This document shows positions 28,130-38,131 of a DNA stretch of 64,000 bases, piece by piece (within the stretch, counting starts at the first letter, position 1; the number at the start of each line of letters is the position of its first letter). Origin of the DNA: Anaerococcus sp. Marseille-Q7828 (GTDB taxonomy: Bacteria; Bacillota; Clostridia; Tissierellales; Peptoniphilaceae). The notes below the pieces were generated by a model. That model saw only the letters and a program-made list of their open reading frames with translations. It was not told where the DNA came from and made no database searches. The stretch covers positions 744,001-808,000 of the forward strand of contig NZ_OX458331.1 in assembly GCF_949769285.1 (NCBI RefSeq), in the 5' to 3' direction. The position numbers and the translations under genes were made by a program.

Positions 28130-30093
28130 ATTCCCTATATCACAGACTAGCAATAGATGGGATAAAAAGACATAAAAAACTTTATATACCATTTGTAGGC
28201 ACAACACTATTTTTTATAGTATTAATAAATATATGCCTATCAATAAGTGCGGATCCATTGACAAGAAACTTTTTTGGACAAACAACCATAAGAACTCTTA
28301 TGAATTTGGGTTCTGTAATATTGTTGATATTTGCACTATTAACAATTTTGACCAATTACAATTTCATTCAGAAAAACAAGGCTGAAGAATCTGCCCTGTA
28401 CTTGACCCTGGGTATGGAAAAAAAGCATTTGGTAAAAATCTATATTTACGAGCTAATCAACTTATATATAAAGTCTATAATTATCGGAACTATAATTTCA
28501 GCTCTTATATATAAACTAGTCTTTGCTGGGTTTTTGCAAATGCTAGAGATAGATATGAATGTTTTAGAAACTGGGATATTTCCTACAATCCAACCCCTCC
28601 TACTCACAGCCCTTATATTTTTTCTAATATTTGCCTTATTACTAGCTAGGCAAATATTTAAAAGTAGAAACTTTAGCCCTATGTCTTTTAGATACCAAGC
28701 AAAATCTGGGCAAAAAACTCCGAAATATCCGATAGCTACAGGTATCTTTGGAATTTTGTGTATAGGGGCAGGATATTTTATAAGCCTTACAACACAAAAT
28801 CCTATGGATGCTTTCAAACTATTTTTCCTTGCTGTAGTGCTAGTAATTGTAGGAACCTATGCAGCATTTTCAGTTATAGTATCAGGTGTACTGAAGCTTC
28901 TCCAACAAAAGAAGAACTTTTATTATAAAAAATCTAATTTTACAGCAGTTTCAGGCCTTATCTATAGGGTAAGAAATAGTGCCAAAACCCTTGCCAGCAT
29001 TGCTATACTATCTACCATGGTAATTATTGTCTTAACATCTGGCTTCTCCCTTTACTTTGCAACAAGTGAAGTCCAAGAACAAATGTTTGCAACTGACTAT
29101 AAATTGTCATTTCCAAATACCAATGACATTGATTTGTTTAGGGATGAAGTAGTCAAGGTTTTAAAAGATAATAATAAAACCGGACATATTTGGACCTACG
29201 AGAGTGCAGTACTTCCAGTCGATAGGGATGGAACAAGCATAAAAAAGAAAATTACAGATGACCAATCTCAAGATGGCAGCCAGATTGATGTGGTATATTT
29301 TGTCCTAGATCACCATTCTGCTTATGACTTTAAAGACAATGATGTTATCTTTTTACAAAGTAATGACAAAAGACAAATAGAAAAAATAGAGGGCATGGAT
29401 CTAAAGATAAAAAAAGAATTGGCAGAAAAATATCCTACTCCTATATCCATAGCTGATTTATCAATCAATGACAAAGACCAGCTTATCTTTAAGGATGCTA
29501 AAATCTTTGAAAAAGTTGTACGTAGTTTTACACCTGACTGGTATGGTGGTGGCTATGAGACTGTAAATAATGTGAACTTTGATGTAGATGGAAATTATGA
29601 TCCGAATTTAAGAGATAAAATATGGGATGAACTAAAAGATAATATGGATAATGATTGGTTTTCTTTGCAAGATAGCCAAGTTGAAAGAAATGATCTTCTA
29701 GCAGTTTATGCTGGAATATTCTTTGTGGGGATAATCCTAGGCCTAGGATTTTTGGTATCGACAGTTCTTGCAATTTACTACAAGCAACTTTCAGAGGGAT
29801 TAGAAGATAAGGCAAGGTTTAAAACTATGAGACAGCTTGGTATGACTGATAAGGAAGCAAAAAAATCTATATCAAAGCAAATGGGCTTGGTATTTTTCTT
29901 GCCACTAATATTTGCTTTCGCCCATTCACTTTTTGCTATTCCTATCATAACTAAATTTTTACAAATGTTGAGTTTAAATAATCAAAATCTCTACTTAATG
30001 TGCTTAATTTGGGTATTTGTAGCTTATATAGTTTTTTACTTAGTGACTTTCAAGCTAACAGAAAAAACCTACAACAATATAGTATTAGACTAA
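28126..30093 (+). CDS. ABC transporter permease, FtsX-domain (BceB-like)
   Basis: A 655-residue permease with about ten membrane helices: one near the N terminus, blocks of three either side of a large extracellular domain (about residues 330-530) and helices at the C terminus. The big loop between helices 7 and 8 is the ligand-binding part in BceB proteins, which protect against cell-wall-active peptides such as bacitracin and some lantibiotics. FtsX-type domains flank it. It is preceded by its ATPase and by the sensor pair, so the four-gene module is complete. Which peptide it handles cannot be read from sequence. Confidence 0.88.
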   Translation: MNSLYHRLAIDGIKRHKKLYIPFVGTTLFFIVLINICLSISADPLTRNFFGQTTIRTLMNLGSVILLIFALLTILTNYNFIQKNKAEESALYLTLGMEKKHLVKIYIYELINLYIKSIIIGTIISALIYKLVFAGFLQMLEIDMNVLETGIFPTIQPLLLTALIFFLIFALLLARQIFKSRNFSPMSFRYQAKSGQKTPKYPIATGIFGILCIGAGYFISLTTQNPMDAFKLFFLAVVLVIVGTYAAFSVIVSGVLKLLQQKKNFYYKKSNFTAVSGLIYRVRNSAKTLASIAILSTMVIIVLTSGFSLYFATSEVQEQMFATDYKLSFPNTNDIDLFRDEVVKVLKDNNKTGHIWTYESAVLPVDRDGTSIKKKITDDQSQDGSQIDVVYFVLDHHSAYDFKDNDVIFLQSNDKRQIEKIEGMDLKIKKELAEKYPTPISIADLSINDKDQLIFKDAKIFEKVVRSFTPDWYGGGYETVNNVNFDVDGNYDPNLRDKIWDELKDNMDNDWFSLQDSQVERNDLLAVYAGIFFVGIILGLGFLVSTVLAIYYKQLSEGLEDKARFKTMRQLGMTDKEAKKSISKQMGLVFFLPLIFAFAHSLFAIPIITKFLQMLSLNNQNLYLMCLIWVFVAYIVFYLVTFKLTEKTYNNIVLD

Positions 30094-30100
30094 TAAAAAG

Positions 30101-30130
30101 CCTGCAAGGACTCCTTTCTTGCAGGTTTTT
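30101..30130. terminator. Bidirectional terminator between bceB and lrgB
   Basis: CCTGCAAG pairs with CTTGCAGG, with AAAAA before and TTTTT after, and serves the convergent units on both strands. Confidence 0.85.
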
Positions 30131-30833
30131 AGCTTATTATGTTTGTGATAAAGACCATTAGAGGCATTAGGATTACTGTTACAATGCCTGCTACAGCTAT
30201 TGATAGGCCGCTCATGGCGCCTTGGACTTCTCCCATATCGCGGGCTTTGGTTGTTCCTAGGGCGTGGGCTACAGTGCCTATGCCAACTCCTTGGGCGACT
30301 GGATCTGTGATTTTGAAGACTTTGATAATTATTGGTGCTATTATGATGCCTACAATTCCACGAATTATAACTGCTATAGCGCTTAGGGCTACTATGCCAC
30401 CGTATTCCTCAGATAAACCTATGGCTATGGCTGTTGTTACAGACTTTGGCAAGAGGGTTACAGTCATTACAAATTCTACTCCAAAAATTTTAGCAAGTAT
30501 AACCGTAAGAAACATAGATATGAAACTTCCACCTATGATTCCAATCATTATTGCCTTGAAATTTTCTCTTAATATATCGATATTTTCATAAAGACTAACT
30601 ACTAGGGCTACTGTTGCAGGTCCTATGAAAAAGGATATGATTGATCCTCCCATATTGTAATCTGCATAGGATATGCCAGCCAATGATAGAATGGCGGAGA
30701 TGGTAACTATGGATAGGAGTAGTGGGTTAAAGATAGCTTTCAAAATCACATTATTAATCTTCTTGTTTACTTTTTTGCTAGCCTCAAAGACTACAAATGA
30801 TAATATTATTCCAAAATACGAATTAGCAAACAT
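30129..30833 (-). CDS. lrgB: LrgB/CidB family membrane protein
   Basis: A 234-residue polytopic membrane protein of the LrgB/YohK family. The conserved block GVGIGTVAHALGTTKA lies near residue 190 and about seven helices are predicted. With LrgA it forms a system linked to murein hydrolase control and pyruvate uptake in other Firmicutes. The start chosen is ATG at 30833 (MFANSYFGI), with AAGGA 8 nt before it. The frame runs 30 nt further into lrgA, but that extension is not conserved-looking. Confidence 0.88.
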   Translation of the reverse strand: MFANSYFGIILSFVVFEASKKVNKKINNVILKAIFNPLLLSIVTISAILSLAGISYADYNMGGSIISFFIGPATVALVVSLYENIDILRENFKAIMIGIIGGSFISMFLTVILAKIFGVEFVMTVTLLPKSVTTAIAIGLSEEYGGIVALSAIAVIIRGIVGIIIAPIIIKVFKITDPVAQGVGIGTVAHALGTTKARDMGEVQGAMSGLSIAVAGIVTVILMPLMVFITNIIS

Positions 30834-30834
30834 C

Positions 30835-31179
30835 TTATTTTCCTTTTTGTACAATTGATACAAGCTTCATACTAACTACCATGGCAATGCTAGCAGTTAT
30901 AAGAGTGATAACAAACATAGCAAAGAAATTTTGCCTAAATAAGTCAAAATTTTCTATGATACCTACGCCAGCTGGGACAAAGAGAAAACTCATATTTTCA
31001 AGTATGGTTTCTGAGGCTCTTTTGACATCGGTTGTTTTTAGGATCTTGGTCAAAAACAAGACAAAAAGTATGATCATGCCATAAATTGTTTCTGGTATTG
31101 GTAGGGGTAATATTGCTTTTAAGACGCTGCCGGCAAAGAGGGCTGCGATTAATATTGCAAATTGTTCTAAAAAATTCAT
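30835..31179 (-). CDS. lrgA: LrgA/CidA family holin-like protein
   Basis: A 114-residue holin-like membrane protein with four predicted helices and the family pattern ALPLPIPETIYGM near residues 25-37. First gene of the minus-strand lrgAB pair, 1 nt from the lrgB start. In staphylococci and streptococci the pair responds to carbon and redox state. No LytSR two-component genes are adjacent here. Confidence 0.88.
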   Translation of the reverse strand: MNFLEQFAILIAALFAGSVLKAILPLPIPETIYGMIILFVLFLTKILKTTDVKRASETILENMSFLFVPAGVGIIENFDLFRQNFFAMFVITLITASIAMVVSMKLVSIVQKGK

Positions 31180-31374
31180 ATAAACTCCTTATTTTCTTTC
31201 CTTTATTATAATATAAGCTAATAAGATTTTAACATTAATTTTTCCCTTGACAAGTAAGAATTCCCTAGTATATTTAAAAGCAACCGGCAAAAGGCTAATT
31301 ATTAAGCGTTAGCGTTTATTTTTAGATATTATCATAAATATTTCTAAAATTATGTAAAATATACCAATTAAGGC
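31180..31374. other. Intergenic region between lrgA and S10 operon (divergent)
   Basis: A/T-rich. It holds the lrgA ribosome binding site (AGGAG, minus strand) and a minus-strand TATAAT near 31207-31212, then nothing else I can assign. A motif resembling a tandem GCGTTA/GCGTTT at 31307-31318 has no clear meaning. Confidence 0.5.
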
Positions 31375-31403
31375 TTGATTTTATAAGTTTTTTGTTGTAT
31401 TAT
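31375..31403 (+). promoter_or_regulatory. Sigma-A promoter of the S10-spc-alpha operon
   Basis: TTGATT (31375-31380), a 17-nt spacer and TATTAT (31398-31403). The expected start is near 31410, leaving a leader of about 140 nt before rpsJ. Confidence 0.7.
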
Positions 31404-31409
31404 TATATG

Positions 31410-31550
31410 GTGCTTTGAAGCAAGATGTTGCTTGGTTTGTAGGCCGCAAGCTAAGGGAACTCTTGACCAGCAAGTTTGAAAATATATTTCAAGCGCTTTC
31501 CAAAAAAATATCAAACGCCCGGAAGCGTGGCAAAGAAAGAGAGAGGAAAA
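31410..31550 (+). promoter_or_regulatory. Structured 5' leader of rpsJ (possible ribosomal-protein autoregulation)
   Basis: The leader can fold AAGCAA/TTGCTT (31418-31433), an alternative GCTTG/CAAGC pairing overlapping it, and a small ACGC/GCGT hairpin near 31514-31527. S10-operon leaders bound by L4 are known in other bacteria, but I cannot show homology to them here. The ribosome binding site is GAGAGG at 31541-31546. Confidence 0.45.
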
Positions 31551-31862
31551 ATGGCTAATCAACAAAAGATCAGAATTAGACTAAGAGCTTACGATCACGA
31601 AGTTATCGATAGCTCAGCAGAGAAAATCGTAGAAGCGGTTAAAAGAAGCGGAGCAGAAGTATCTGGACCAATCCCACTTCCAACAGAAGTAGAAAAGATT
31701 ACAATCTTAAGAGCGGTTCACAAATACAAAGACTCTAGAGAACAGTTTGAACAAAGAACACACAAAAGATTAATCGATATAATCAATCCAAATGCTAAAA
31801 CACTTGATGCACTTAAGAAATTAAACTTACCTGCAGGTGTTGATATCGAGATTAAGTTATAA
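31551..31862 (+). CDS. rpsJ: 30S ribosomal protein S10
   Basis: A 103-residue S10 ([17 protein letters not shown] start, ending AGVDIEIKL), the first gene of the S10-spc-alpha supercluster. S10 sits in the 30S head and is also the NusE antitermination factor. ATG 31551 is chosen over the in-frame upstream alternative at 31476 because it matches the conserved N terminus and follows a GAGAGG site. Confidence 0.97.
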   Translation: MANQQKIRIRLRAYDHEVIDSSAEKIVEAVKRSGAEVSGPIPLPTEVEKITILRAVHKYKDSREQFEQRTHKRLIDIINPNAKTLDALKKLNLPAGVDIEIKL

Positions 31863-31918
31863 TAACTGTAATTAGAATGATTGGATATTCAATCCGCTGT
31901 AATTAAGGAGGTACTCGA

Positions 31919-32554
31919 ATGAAGAGTATATTTACAACAAAAGTAGGCATGACTCAAGTCATCGACGAAGATGGAGTTATTACTCCAGTTACTGTTCTAA
32001 AAGCTGAAGAAAATGTAGTTGTACAAGTTAAAACAGAAGAAATCGACGGTTACAACGCAGCTCAAATCGGCTACATAGACAAAAAAGAAAAAAATGTTAA
32101 AAAGCCACAAAAAGCTCATTTTGACAAAGCAGGTGCACCTTACAAAAGACACCTTAAAGAAATCAACTTCGGAAATGAAGCAGTTGAACTTAAAGCAGGT
32201 GACACACTAAGTGTTGATATCTTTGAAGAAGGCGAAATCGTAGACGTTGTTGCAACAAGCAAGGGTAAAGGAACTCAAGGTGCTATTAAAAGATGGAACT
32301 ATGGTAGAGGTCCGGTATCTCACGGTTCTAAATCACACAGAGTTGCCGGTGCTCGTGCAGCAGGTTCAGATCCAGCTAGAGTATTCAAGGGTAGAAAAGG
32401 TTCAGGAAAAATGGGAAATGAACGCGTAACAATCCAAAACCTAAAAGTGGTTAAGGTTAGTGCTGACGACTCATACATCCTAGTTAAAGGTGCGGTTCCA
32501 GGACCTAAAGGCGGCGTAGTAGAAGTTAAACAAGCTGTCAAAGGCCAAAACTAA
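31919..32554 (+). CDS. rplC: 50S ribosomal protein L3
   Basis: A 211-residue L3, an early assembly protein reaching the peptidyl-transferase centre. It shows the N-terminal TTKVGMTQ strand and the conserved central extension [12 protein letters not shown] with [17 protein letters not shown] precedes the ATG. A small GATTG/CAATC hairpin lies in the 56-nt gap after rpsJ. Usual length and usual place between rpsJ and rplD. Confidence 0.97.
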   Translation: MKSIFTTKVGMTQVIDEDGVITPVTVLKAEENVVVQVKTEEIDGYNAAQIGYIDKKEKNVKKPQKAHFDKAGAPYKRHLKEINFGNEAVELKAGDTLSVDIFEEGEIVDVVATSKGKGTQGAIKRWNYGRGPVSHGSKSHRVAGARAAGSDPARVFKGRKGSGKMGNERVTIQNLKVVKVSADDSYILVKGAVPGPKGGVVEVKQAVKGQN

Positions 32555-32565
32555 GGAGGACAGTA

Positions 32566-33189
32566 ATGCCTAAAGTTAACGTTTTAAACATTAAAGGAGA
32601 AAATGTTGGCGAAATCGAGTTAAACGAAACTCTATTTGCAACTAATATCAGCAAGCAAGCTGTTTACGAAGTTGTAAAAAACCAACTAGCAAATAAAAGA
32701 CAAGGTACACAATCTGCTAAGACACGTGCTGAAGTACGTGGTGGTGGACGTAAACCATTTAGACAAAAGGGAACAGGTAGAGCTCGTCAAGGTTCTATAA
32801 GAGCTCCACACTACACAGGTGGTGGTGTTGTGTTCGCTCCAAAGCCAAGAGATTATAGCTACAGCGTTCCAAAGAAACTTAGACGTAAAGCACTTTATTC
32901 AGTACTAACAAGCAAAGCTAACGAAAATGAACTAGTAGTACTAGATGAATTAAAGATGGATACATTTAAAACTAAAGAAGCAGCAAACATCCTAAATGCA
33001 ATAGATGCTGGTAAGAAAGCATATGTTGTTACAGCTGAAAATGACAATGTAGTTTATAGATCATTTAGAAATATCGAAGGCGTAGATGTAGCTCCTGCAA
33101 ACTTAGTGAATGTATATGACCTTGTAAGACATAACAAGTTAGTAATAACAAAAGATGCTATTGCTAAACTTGAGGAGGTATTTATCTAA
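32566..33189 (+). CDS. rplD: 50S ribosomal protein L4
   Basis: A 207-residue L4. The exit-tunnel loop is visible as [19 protein letters not shown], together with [15 protein letters not shown]. In other bacteria L4 also represses its own operon through the S10 leader, which would make the leader at 31410 its target here (inference). The stop overlaps the rplW start (TAATG). Confidence 0.97.
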   Translation: MPKVNVLNIKGENVGEIELNETLFATNISKQAVYEVVKNQLANKRQGTQSAKTRAEVRGGGRKPFRQKGTGRARQGSIRAPHYTGGGVVFAPKPRDYSYSVPKKLRRKALYSVLTSKANENELVVLDELKMDTFKTKEAANILNAIDAGKKAYVVTAENDNVVYRSFRNIEGVDVAPANLVNVYDLVRHNKLVITKDAIAKLEEVFI

Positions 33190-33482
33190 TGAAATCACCT
33201 TATGAAGTAATCAAAAGACCAATTATAACAGAAAAAAGCATGGGAATGCTTGATGAAAACAAATACACTTTTGAAGTAGATAAAAATGCTAACAAACCAG
33301 AAATTAAAGCTGCTATCGAAGCTATATTTGACGGTGTAAAAGTCAAAAAAGTTAGAACCATGAACTATGAAGGCAAAAAAGGTAGAACAAAATATGGTTA
33401 TGGTAAAAGAGCAGACTGGAAGAAAGCTATCGTAACACTAACAGATGATAGCCAAGAAATCGAATACTTCGAAGGTTTATAA
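33189..33482 (+). CDS. rplW: 50S ribosomal protein L23
   Basis: A 97-residue L23 at the tunnel exit, docking site for trigger factor and [12 protein letters not shown] near the N terminus and the [16 protein letters not shown] segment are typical. It is translationally coupled to rplD by a one-base overlap. Confidence 0.97.
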   Translation: MKSPYEVIKRPIITEKSMGMLDENKYTFEVDKNANKPEIKAAIEAIFDGVKVKKVRTMNYEGKKGRTKYGYGKRADWKKAIVTLTDDSQEIEYFEGL

Positions 33483-33493
33483 GGAGGATTTAA

Positions 33494-34327
33494 ATGCCTA
33501 TAAGAAAATTAAAACCAACCTCAAACGGCCATAGAAATATGTCTGTTTCTACATTCGAAGAAATTACTACAAACAAACCAGAAAAATCACTTCTAACTGA
33601 CCTTAAATCTAAAGGTGGTAGAAACAATACAGGTAGAACCACAGTAAGATTTAGAGGTGGTGGAGTAAAAAGAAAATATAGAATTATTGACTTTAAGAGA
33701 AATAAAGATGGCATTCCAGCAAGAGTAAAGACAATTGAATACGATCCAAACAGATCTGCAAATATTGCACTCCTTGCTTATGCTGATGGTGAAAAAAGAT
33801 ATATCCTAGCTCCAAGAGGACTTAAAGTTGGAGATGAAGTACTTTCAGGAGCTGAAGCTGATATCAAACCAGGTAATGCACTTGAACTTAAAGATATCCC
33901 AGTTGGTACAACAGTACACAACATCGAATTACGCCAAGGTCAAGGCGGAATCCTTGTAAGGTCTGCCGGAGTTGGAGCACAACTTATGGCTAAAGAAGGT
34001 AAATTTGCAACACTAAGATTACCTTCAGGTGAAACAAGACTTATTCACTTAAACTGCAAGGCAACAATTGGTACAGTAGGTAACCAAGAACACGAATTAG
34101 TAAGACTTGGTAAAGCTGGTAAATCTAGATACCTAGGAAGAAGACCTCACGTTCGTGGTTCTGCAATGAACCCAGTAGATCACCCACACGGTGGTGGTGA
34201 AGGTAGAACACCAGTTGGTCGTCCAGCACCAATGACACCATGGGGCCAAAAAGCTATCGGTGTTAAAACACGTAATAAGAAAAAAGCTTCTAATCAATAT
34301 ATCGTAAGAAGAAGAGACGAAAAATAG
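33494..34327 (+). CDS. rplB: 50S ribosomal protein L2
   Basis: A 277-residue L2 needed for subunit joining and peptidyl transfer. The [18 protein letters not shown] region and the C-terminal [14 protein letters not shown] signature, with its essential histidines, are intact. The ribosome binding site is AAGGAGG. Confidence 0.98.
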   Translation: MPIRKLKPTSNGHRNMSVSTFEEITTNKPEKSLLTDLKSKGGRNNTGRTTVRFRGGGVKRKYRIIDFKRNKDGIPARVKTIEYDPNRSANIALLAYADGEKRYILAPRGLKVGDEVLSGAEADIKPGNALELKDIPVGTTVHNIELRQGQGGILVRSAGVGAQLMAKEGKFATLRLPSGETRLIHLNCKATIGTVGNQEHELVRLGKAGKSRYLGRRPHVRGSAMNPVDHPHGGGEGRTPVGRPAPMTPWGQKAIGVKTRNKKKASNQYIVRRRDEK

Positions 34328-34336
34328 GGGGATATA

Positions 34337-34624
34337 ATGGCTAGATCACTAAAAAAAGGACCATTTGTCGATGATCATTTAATGAAGAAAATTGACGAAT
34401 TAAATGAAAAAAATGAGAAAAAAGTTATTAGAACATGGTCAAGACGTTCTACAATATTCCCTGAATTTGTAGAACACACAATAGCAGTTCACGATGGTAG
34501 AAAACACGTGCCAATCTATATCACAGAAGATATGGTAGGACACAAATTAGGTGAATTCGTACCAACAAGAACATTTAGAGGCCATGCTAAAAAAGCTACT
34601 GAAGCAAAAGCGAAAATGCGTTAG
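34337..34624 (+). CDS. rpsS: 30S ribosomal protein S19
   Basis: A 95-residue S19 of the 30S head, binding near the A-site with S13. It has the N-terminal [24 protein letters not shown] and the C-terminal [13 protein letters not shown] signature. Confidence 0.97.
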   Translation: MARSLKKGPFVDDHLMKKIDELNEKNEKKVIRTWSRRSTIFPEFVEHTIAVHDGRKHVPIYITEDMVGHKLGEFVPTRTFRGHAKKATEAKAKMR

Positions 34625-34633
34625 GAGATAGAA

Positions 34634-34972
34634 ATGGAAGTTAAAGCAACAGCTAAATATCAAAGAATATCTCCTCTAAAAGTTAACTATATTTGTAAAG
34701 AAATCAGAGGTAAGCAAGTAGACGAAGCACTAAACATTCTAAGATTTACAAACAAAAAAGGCGCTAGACTACTTGAAGATGTACTAAAAAGTGCTATTGC
34801 AAATGCTGAAAACAACAATGGTTTAGATAGAGAAAACCTAATAGTATCAAAAGCATTTGCTAACGATGCTCCAACATTTAGAAGATGGCATCCAAAAGCT
34901 AAAGGTGCAGCTTATCCAATACTTAAGAGAAACAGCCACATTGGTGTGGTTCTTACTAATATAGAAGACTAG
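34634..34972 (+). CDS. rplV: 50S ribosomal protein L22
   Basis: A 112-residue L22 lining the exit tunnel. The beta-hairpin region DAPTFRRWHPKAKGAAYPI is shorter in arginines than in Bacillus but conserved in layout, and ends in RNSHIGVVL. Confidence 0.96.
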   Translation: MEVKATAKYQRISPLKVNYICKEIRGKQVDEALNILRFTNKKGARLLEDVLKSAIANAENNNGLDRENLIVSKAFANDAPTFRRWHPKAKGAAYPILKRNSHIGVVLTNIED

Positions 34973-34981
34973 GAGGAAAAA

Positions 34982-35728
34982 ATGGGCCAAAAAGTAAACC
35001 CTAAGGGATTTAGAGTTGGTGTTATTAAAGACTGGGATTCAAAATGGTTTGCGGACAAAGAAGACTTCTCAGACCTACTAGTGGAAGACTATAACATCAG
35101 AAAATTAATCAAAAAAGAAATGTATGATGCAGGTATTGCAGATATCGAAATCGAAAGAGCTGTAAATAACCTTAAAATCACAATCTTTGCTGGAAAACCA
35201 GGAATGGTTATAGGTAAAGGTGGAGCAGGAATCGAAGAACTAAAGAAAAAAATCGAAAAAGTTGCTCCAGGTAAAAGAACAATCATCAACGTAGAAGAAA
35301 TCAGATATCAAGACCTAAATGCTCAATTAGTTGCAGAAAATATAGCATCTGCTCTTGAAAACAGGGTTGCATTTAGACGTGCTATGAAACAACCAATCCA
35401 AAGAACAATGAGAGCGGGAGCTAAGGGTATCAAAACTATGGTATCAGGACGTCTTGGTGGAGCTGATATGGCTAGAAGTGAAGGATATTCAGAAGGAACA
35501 ATTCCACTTCAAACACTAAGAGCTGACATTGATTATGGATTTGCAGAAGCAGATACAGAATATGGTAAAATTGGTTGTAAAGTTTGGATTTACAAAGGCG
35601 AAATCCTACCAGGAGAAAAAGCTGTTCGTGAACCAAAGATGAAAAATCAACCAAACAACAGAAACAAAAAAAGAAGAAATAATAACAGACGTCCTAATAG
35701 AAACAACAAGGAAAATACTAACAGATAG
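34982..35728 (+). CDS. rpsC: 30S ribosomal protein S3 with basic C-terminal extension
   Basis: A 248-residue S3. The N-terminal [15 protein letters not shown], the KH-domain [17 protein letters not shown] and [12 protein letters not shown] are standard. S3 lies at the mRNA entry channel and contributes to helicase action. The last 30 or so residues are an Asn/Arg/Lys-rich disordered tail with repeated NNRNKKR-like units, longer than usual and probably RNA-binding. Confidence 0.97.
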   Translation: MGQKVNPKGFRVGVIKDWDSKWFADKEDFSDLLVEDYNIRKLIKKEMYDAGIADIEIERAVNNLKITIFAGKPGMVIGKGGAGIEELKKKIEKVAPGKRTIINVEEIRYQDLNAQLVAENIASALENRVAFRRAMKQPIQRTMRAGAKGIKTMVSGRLGGADMARSEGYSEGTIPLQTLRADIDYGFAEADTEYGKIGCKVWIYKGEILPGEKAVREPKMKNQPNNRNKKRRNNNRRPNRNNKENTNR

Positions 35729-35752
35729 TATTTATATAAGGAGAGATAACTT

Positions 35753-36181
35753 ATGTTAATGCCTAAAAGAGTTAAATATCGTAGACAACATAGAGGCAGA
35801 ATGAAAGGTAAAGCTCAAAAAGGAAACCAACTAGCTTACGGTGAATACGGCTTACAATCACTAGAAGCTACTTGGATGACAGCTAACCAAATCGAGGCTG
35901 CTCGTCGTGCGATGACAAGATATATAAAAAGAGGCGGTCAAATCTGGATCAATGTATTCCCAGATAAACCAGTTTCTAAGAAACCTGCAGAAGTAAGAAT
36001 GGGTTCTGGTAAAGGTGCTCCAGAATATTGGGTAGCAGTTATAAAACCAGGCCGTGTACTATTTGAGATGAGTGGTGTAAGCGAAGAGGTTGCTAGAGAA
36101 GCTATGAGGCTTGCTGCACAAAAACTTCCTGTTAAGACAAAATTCATCAAGAGACTTGAAGTGACAGGTACGGAGGAATAA
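35753..36181 (+). CDS. rplP: 50S ribosomal protein L16
   Basis: A 142-residue L16, which helps position tRNA at the A and P sites. It starts [15 protein letters not shown] and has the conserved GGQIWI segment and [24 protein letters not shown] lies 9 nt before ATG 35753; the second ATG at 35759 is possible. Confidence 0.97.
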   Translation: MLMPKRVKYRRQHRGRMKGKAQKGNQLAYGEYGLQSLEATWMTANQIEAARRAMTRYIKRGGQIWINVFPDKPVSKKPAEVRMGSGKGAPEYWVAVIKPGRVLFEMSGVSEEVAREAMRLAAQKLPVKTKFIKRLEVTGTEE

Positions 36182-36183
36182 TA

Positions 36184-36390
36184 ATGAAAGCAAAAGAAAT
36201 CAGAAGTTTATCAGACCAAGATTTAGATAAAAAATTATATGATTTACAAGGTGAGCTTTTTAATCTTCGTTTCAGACTTGCAACTGGCCAATTAGAAAAT
36301 CCATCAGAAATTGGAAATGTCAAAAAAGACATCGCAAGAGTTAAAACAATTCAAACTGAAAGAAAGCTTAATATAAATAGGGAGGCTTAA
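36184..36390 (+). CDS. rpmC: 50S ribosomal protein L29
   Basis: A 68-residue two-helix L29 near the tunnel exit. The signature [15 protein letters not shown] is present. It starts 2 nt after the rplP stop. Confidence 0.96.
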   Translation: MKAKEIRSLSDQDLDKKLYDLQGELFNLRFRLATGQLENPSEIGNVKKDIARVKTIQTERKLNINREA

Positions 36391-36395
36391 ATTTC

Positions 36396-36656
36396 ATGGA
36401 AAGAAATAGTAGAAGAGTAGAGCGTGGTGTTGTAGTTTCCGATGCGATGGATAAAACAATTACAGTTTTAGTAGAGGACAAAATCTCACACCCAGTTTAC
36501 AAAAAAAGAATCAATAGAAGTAAAAAATACAAAGCTCATGATGAAAATAATGAAGCTAAAGTAGGCGATACAGTCGTAATTATGGAGACTCGTCCTCTAT
36601 CAAAGACAAAAAGATGGAGACTTGTTAGAATTGCACAAGCTGCTGAAATTATTTAA
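36396..36656 (+). CDS. rpsQ: 30S ribosomal protein S17
   Basis: An 86-residue S17, a primary 16S-binding OB-fold protein. [14 protein letters not shown] and the [20 protein letters not shown] signature are seen. The ribosome binding site lies at the end of rpmC. Confidence 0.96.
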   Translation: MERNSRRVERGVVVSDAMDKTITVLVEDKISHPVYKKRINRSKKYKAHDENNEAKVGDTVVIMETRPLSKTKRWRLVRIAQAAEII

Positions 36657-36674
36657 TTAATTAAGGAGATTATA

Positions 36675-37043
36675 ATGATACAACAAGAAACTCGTATGAG
36701 AGTTGCAGATAACTCCGGAGCTCGTGAATTATCAGTAATTAAAGTTCTAGGTGGAACAGGTATAAGATACGCTAACATTGGAGATGTTGTAGTTTGTTCA
36801 GTTAAAAGTGCAACACCCGGCGGAGCGGTAAAAAAAGGTGACATTGTTAAAGCTGTAATAGTTAGAAGCAAAAGAGGTCTAAAAAGAATTGACGGATCAA
36901 AAATTAACTTTGACGAAAATGCAGCAGTAATCATCAAAGATGACAAATCACCAGTAGGAACACGTATATTTGGACCAGTTACCAGAGAACTAAGAAGAGA
37001 GGGATTTATGAGAATCATCTCCCTTGCTCCAGAAGTTTTATAG
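36675..37043 (+). CDS. rplN: 50S ribosomal protein L14
   Basis: A 122-residue L14, part of intersubunit bridges. [19 protein letters not shown] and [13 protein letters not shown] are canonical. Preceded by AAGGAG. Confidence 0.97.
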   Translation: MIQQETRMRVADNSGARELSVIKVLGGTGIRYANIGDVVVCSVKSATPGGAVKKGDIVKAVIVRSKRGLKRIDGSKINFDENAAVIIKDDKSPVGTRIFGPVTRELRREGFMRIISLAPEVL

Positions 37044-37052
37044 GAGGCACAA

Positions 37053-37361
37053 ATGCACGTTAAAAAAGGCGATAAAGTTCAAATAATATCAGGCCAAGAT
37101 AAGGGTCATGTTGGAGAAATACTTAAAGCTTTCCCAAAAGAAAATAAAGTAATAGTCGAAGGTGCTAACATTAGAATCAAACACCAAAGAGCAACTCAAC
37201 TTGGTGGCGAAAGTGGAAGAATCGAAAAAGAATGCCCAATTGATGCTTCAAAAGTTCTACTTTATTCAGAAGAACTTAAAAAAGGTGTTAGAACTAGCAA
37301 AGTGTTTGAAGATGGTAAAAAAATCAGAGTAAACCATAAAACAAACGAGAAATTTGACTAG
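37053..37361 (+). CDS. rplX: 50S ribosomal protein L24
   Basis: A 102-residue L24 with the N-terminal KOW motif (KKGDKVQIISGQDKGHVGEI), an assembly initiator of the large subunit. Usual place before rplE. Confidence 0.96.
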   Translation: MHVKKGDKVQIISGQDKGHVGEILKAFPKENKVIVEGANIRIKHQRATQLGGESGRIEKECPIDASKVLLYSEELKKGVRTSKVFEDGKKIRVNHKTNEKFD

Positions 37362-37373
37362 TTAGGAGATATT

Positions 37374-37916
37374 ATGGCAAACAGATTAAAAGAAAAATAC
37401 GAAAATGAAGTAGTAAAAGCATTAATTGAAAAATTTGACTACAAAAATGTAATGGAAGTTCCAAAAATAGAAAAAATAGTAGTAAACGTTGGTGTTGGTG
37501 AAGCAAAAGACAACCAAAACCTACTAAATTCTGTTAAAAACGAACTTGCTTTAATTACTGGTCAACAACCAATTGAAGCTCATGCTAAAAAATCAGTAGC
37601 TAACTTCAAACTTAGAGAAGGTCAAGCTATAGGAGCAAAAGTAACACTAAGACGTGAAAAAATGTATGATTTCCTAGACAAGCTAATCTCAATCTCACTA
37701 CCACGTGTACGTGACTTTAGAGGTATCAATCCAAACTCATTTGATGGTCGTGGAAACTATTCACTAGGAATCAAAGAACAATTAATATTCCCAGAAATCA
37801 AATACGATGATGTTGATTTCATCCACGGTATGGATATTACAATTGTTACTACAGCTAAAACAGATGAAGAAGCTAAAGCATTCTTAGAACTAATGGGAAT
37901 GCCATTTACAAAATAA
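37374..37916 (+). CDS. rplE: 50S ribosomal protein L5
   Basis: A 180-residue L5, which binds 5S rRNA and contacts the P-site tRNA. The block [11 protein letters not shown] and [10 protein letters not shown] with [10 protein letters not shown] are diagnostic. Confidence 0.97.
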   Translation: MANRLKEKYENEVVKALIEKFDYKNVMEVPKIEKIVVNVGVGEAKDNQNLLNSVKNELALITGQQPIEAHAKKSVANFKLREGQAIGAKVTLRREKMYDFLDKLISISLPRVRDFRGINPNSFDGRGNYSLGIKEQLIFPEIKYDDVDFIHGMDITIVTTAKTDEEAKAFLELMGMPFTK

Positions 37917-37927
37917 AGGAGCGCTAA

Positions 37928-38113
37928 ATGGCTAAAAAGTCAATGATAGCTAAACAAAAAAGACCACATAAATTTTCAACTCAAGAATATAACAGATGTA
38001 AAATTTGTGGTAGACCACATGGTTATTTAAGAAAATATGGAATTTGCCGTATTTGCTTTAGAGAACTAGCAAACGAAGGCAAGATTCCTGGAGTAAGAAA
38101 ATCAAGCTGGTAA
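37928..38113 (+). CDS. rpsN: 30S ribosomal protein S14, zinc-binding type
   Basis: A 61-residue type Z S14. Cys24, Cys27, Cys40 and Cys43 (CKIC and CRIC) form the zinc ribbon. Being of the C+ type it needs zinc; no zinc-independent spare copy is in the window. Confidence 0.97.
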   Translation: MAKKSMIAKQKRPHKFSTQEYNRCKICGRPHGYLRKYGICRICFRELANEGKIPGVRKSSW

Positions 38114-38131
38114 TTAGGGAGGATAAATATT

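Noticed and set aside
30139-30591. 150-codon plus-strand reading frame opposite lrgB
   Set aside because: It is the mirror of a well-conserved membrane gene, with no ribosome binding site and low-complexity Ile/Met/Thr composition.
31300-31320. cre-like sequence around GCGTTAGCG upstream of lrgA
   Set aside because: Four mismatches to the consensus at constrained positions.
31476-31550. N-terminal extension of S10 from an upstream in-frame start
   Set aside because: S10 has a conserved [11 protein letters not shown] start with its own ribosome binding site at 31541; the extension falls in the structured leader.
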